DNA of 31,456 nt from a virus. Both the position numbers and the translations under genes were made by a program. The notes under the pieces were generated by a model, which saw only the letters and a program-made list of their open reading frames with translations, made no database searches and was not told the origin of the DNA. Below are positions 29,922 through 31,456 of this stretch, piece by piece; position 1 is the stretch's first letter; each line of letters begins with the position of its first letter. The stretch covers positions 1 through 31,456 of the IMG/VR virus record IMGVR_UViG_3300009059_000040. The stretch is one strand, 5' to 3'.

Positions 29922-31456
29922 ATGGCAAATTCAAACAGAGTATTCGTTTCTCCCGGTGTATATACATCAGAGAAGGATCTAACGTTCGTAGCACAAAGTG
30001 TTGGTGTAACCACATTGGGATTAGTAGGGGAAACTTTACAGGGACCCGCTTTTGAACCAATACTAATAAGAAATTTTGACGAATTTAAAACATATTTCGG
30101 TCCAACGTCACCCGTAAAATTTTCGGATGGTAACCCAAAATACGAATTGGGGTATGTAGCAAAATCATATTTACAAGAATCAAATCAATTATTCGTAACA
30201 AGAGTATTAGGTTTAACAGGATATAAAGCAGGTAGAAGTTTCGGGGTAAAAGTTTTAGGAGGTGTCGAGGTAGACACAACCACACTCGTTAACACCTTAA
30301 CAGACACATTGACTGATGGTGCATCAATCTCAAACAGTATCTTTTTAACCGACTTAAACTCAAAATATGCTACGGATGGTAGTACTATTCCTGATTTTAT
30401 CGCTGATTTAGCAGTAACTGATGGTACTTGGTTTACTATTGGTTTTGTTGAGTCTTCAGAAACAATCAGTTTAGTGGTTTCTAAAGAGGTAGACGGACCT
30501 ATTGGGTCAGAATCAAATAACAATTGGTACAACTCATTTACTAAAGTAGATGGATCGGGTAACGTTATAGGTGTTTATTCATACCTTTTCGTTTATGATT
30601 CAACCGCTGGTGGTTGGGTAATTAAACAATATGAGTTTGATGCATCAATAAATGAGTATCATGGTAAAGTTGCATTCACTTTAAGATCAAGAGGATCTTA
30701 TTCGGGTGAAGTTCTTAATTACGAAATATCAGATATTAATGATATATCATTTAATGGTTTAACCGCATGGAATAATCCTTTAGCGGACTTCCAAATAACA
30801 GTCATAGGTTCAACTAGTGGTGTTAAAACTTTTACATGTAATTTAGACCAAAGTTCAACAAAATACATCACTAAGGTACTTGGTACTTCAGTTTTTGATA
30901 AATCTAAATCTGAATTCCCTATTTATGTTGGTGAAACATACCCAAAAACAATTAAATACTTACATGAAAAAGGATTAATTAGAGGTATCGACTTCGGAGA
31001 CATCCAAGACCATGATATGGCAGATCATTACCAAAGTCAGTGGGAAACACCCGCATCTCCAATGGTAGTATCAGAAGTAAGAGGTGGTAGTGTAAGTGAA
31101 TTATTTAACTTCATCAGTATATCTGATGGTGGAGCCGCGAACACACAAATCAAAATTATGTTCCAAAACATTGATATTGAGACAGGTGAATTCGACGTTT
31201 TAATTAGAGATTTTAACGACACTGATGAGAATATGTCAGTAATTGAGAAATTTAGTAGATGTTCTATGAATCCTGATATGCCAGGATACATTGCTAAAAA
31301 GATTGGTACTGCCGATGGTGAGTACGAATTACGTTCTAAATATGTGATGTTGAATATGGCAGAGGAGGCTCCGGCAGATGCATTCCCCGCAGGTTTCAAA
31401 GGTTACGTTACTCACGATTTTTCAGGAGTTAACTTAGGTACAATTATGTACAAAAC
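29922..31456 (+). CDS. 18: Contractile tail sheath protein, gp18-like, N-terminal part
   Basis: The frame is open from ATG 29922 to the window end (511 complete codons; T4 gp18 has 659 residues), so the gene continues beyond. The N-terminus MANSNRVFVSPGVYTSEKDL has the typical sheath start (SPGVY...E.D), followed by GLVGETLQGPAFEP and VGYVAKSYLQ-like elements; the region from about residue 360 (DHYQSQWETPASPMVVSEVRG) and RGSYSGEVLNYEI earlier are consistent with T4-like sheath domains. The product polymerises around the tail tube and contracts during infection. The absence of a stop in the window, rather than any damage, is why the gene appears unfinished. Confidence 0.88.
   Translation, partial: MANSNRVFVSPGVYTSEKDLTFVAQSVGVTTLGLVGETLQGPAFEPILIRNFDEFKTYFGPTSPVKFSDGNPKYELGYVAKSYLQESNQLFVTRVLGLTGYKAGRSFGVKVLGGVEVDTTTLVNTLTDTLTDGASISNSIFLTDLNSKYATDGSTIPDFIADLAVTDGTWFTIGFVESSETISLVVSKEVDGPIGSESNNNWYNSFTKVDGSGNVIGVYSYLFVYDSTAGGWVIKQYEFDASINEYHGKVAFTLRSRGSYSGEVLNYEISDINDISFNGLTAWNNPLADFQITVIGSTSGVKTFTCNLDQSSTKYITKVLGTSVFDKSKSEFPIYVGETYPKTIKYLHEKGLIRGIDFGDIQDHDMADHYQSQWETPASPMVVSEVRGGSVSELFNFISISDGGAANTQIKIMFQNIDIETGEFDVLIRDFNDTDENMSVIEKFSRCSMNPDMPGYIAKKIGTADGEYELRSKYVMLNMAEEAPADAFPAGFKGYVTHDFSGVNLGTIMYK

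Noticed and set aside
30085-31399. Minus-strand open frames in the last 1.4 kb
   Set aside because: They are antisense shadows of the tail sheath gene, whose plus-strand frame is open throughout and recognisable.

Overview
The window is a 31 kb piece of an AT-rich genome of a T4-like tailed phage (contractile-tail myovirus). It opens inside the major capsid gene (gp23-like C-terminus) and closes inside the tail sheath gene (gp18-like N-terminus). Between them are a B-family DNA polymerase, a gp55-like late sigma factor, dUTPase, dCMP deaminase, PhoH, an SNF2-type helicase, baseplate and neck candidates, and several small proteins whose sequence style I associate with uncultured marine T4-like phages. 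Two promoters with a -33 TTTG/TTG and a -7 TATATTTG separated by 20 nt, together with almost no Shine-Dalgarno sequences, point to a Bacteroidetes host. That host assignment is an inference.

Layout. 2-388 (+): capsid end, then a strong terminator. 479-922 (+): dCMP deaminase. 919-8637 (-): a leftward block of virion-type genes (OB-fold hub protein, a large helix-rich protein, a structural protein, two Cys-rich proteins and a small cupin-like protein). 8657-15515 (-): a leftward regulatory and metabolic block (late sigma factor, three glycosyltransferases, a HAD-like protein, PhoH, dUTPase, a degenerate HD-domain protein). 15568-19034 (-): conserved phage proteins of unknown role, including one made of six 47-residue repeats. 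19088-20908 (+): three small virion-type genes, one lectin-like. 21030-23918 (+): DNA polymerase. 23915-25033 (-): neck-protein candidate. 25087-26115 (+): an unrecognised possible nuclease. 26095-27846 (-): SNF2-type helicase. 27900-31456 (+): neck, tail-terminator and sheath genes, interrupted by a small ribbon-helix-helix gene on the minus strand. No gene-free stretch exceeds about 120 nt, and I saw no tRNA, CRISPR array or insertion sequence.

Regulation. Transcription appears to follow two promoter classes. Replication and metabolic genes have host-like Bacteroidetes promoters (DNA polymerase, the possible nuclease, probably the glycosyltransferase/sigma operon). Genes of virion type repeatedly carry TATTTAT(A/T) a few to about 30 nt before their start codons; this is the best candidate for the target of the gp55-like sigma factor encoded at 8657-9358. 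It differs from the T4 late box TATAAATA. Several of these boxes lie only 3-5 nt from the ATG, which predicts leaderless late mRNAs. Within operons, genes are joined mostly by one-base TAATG overlaps without Shine-Dalgarno sequences.
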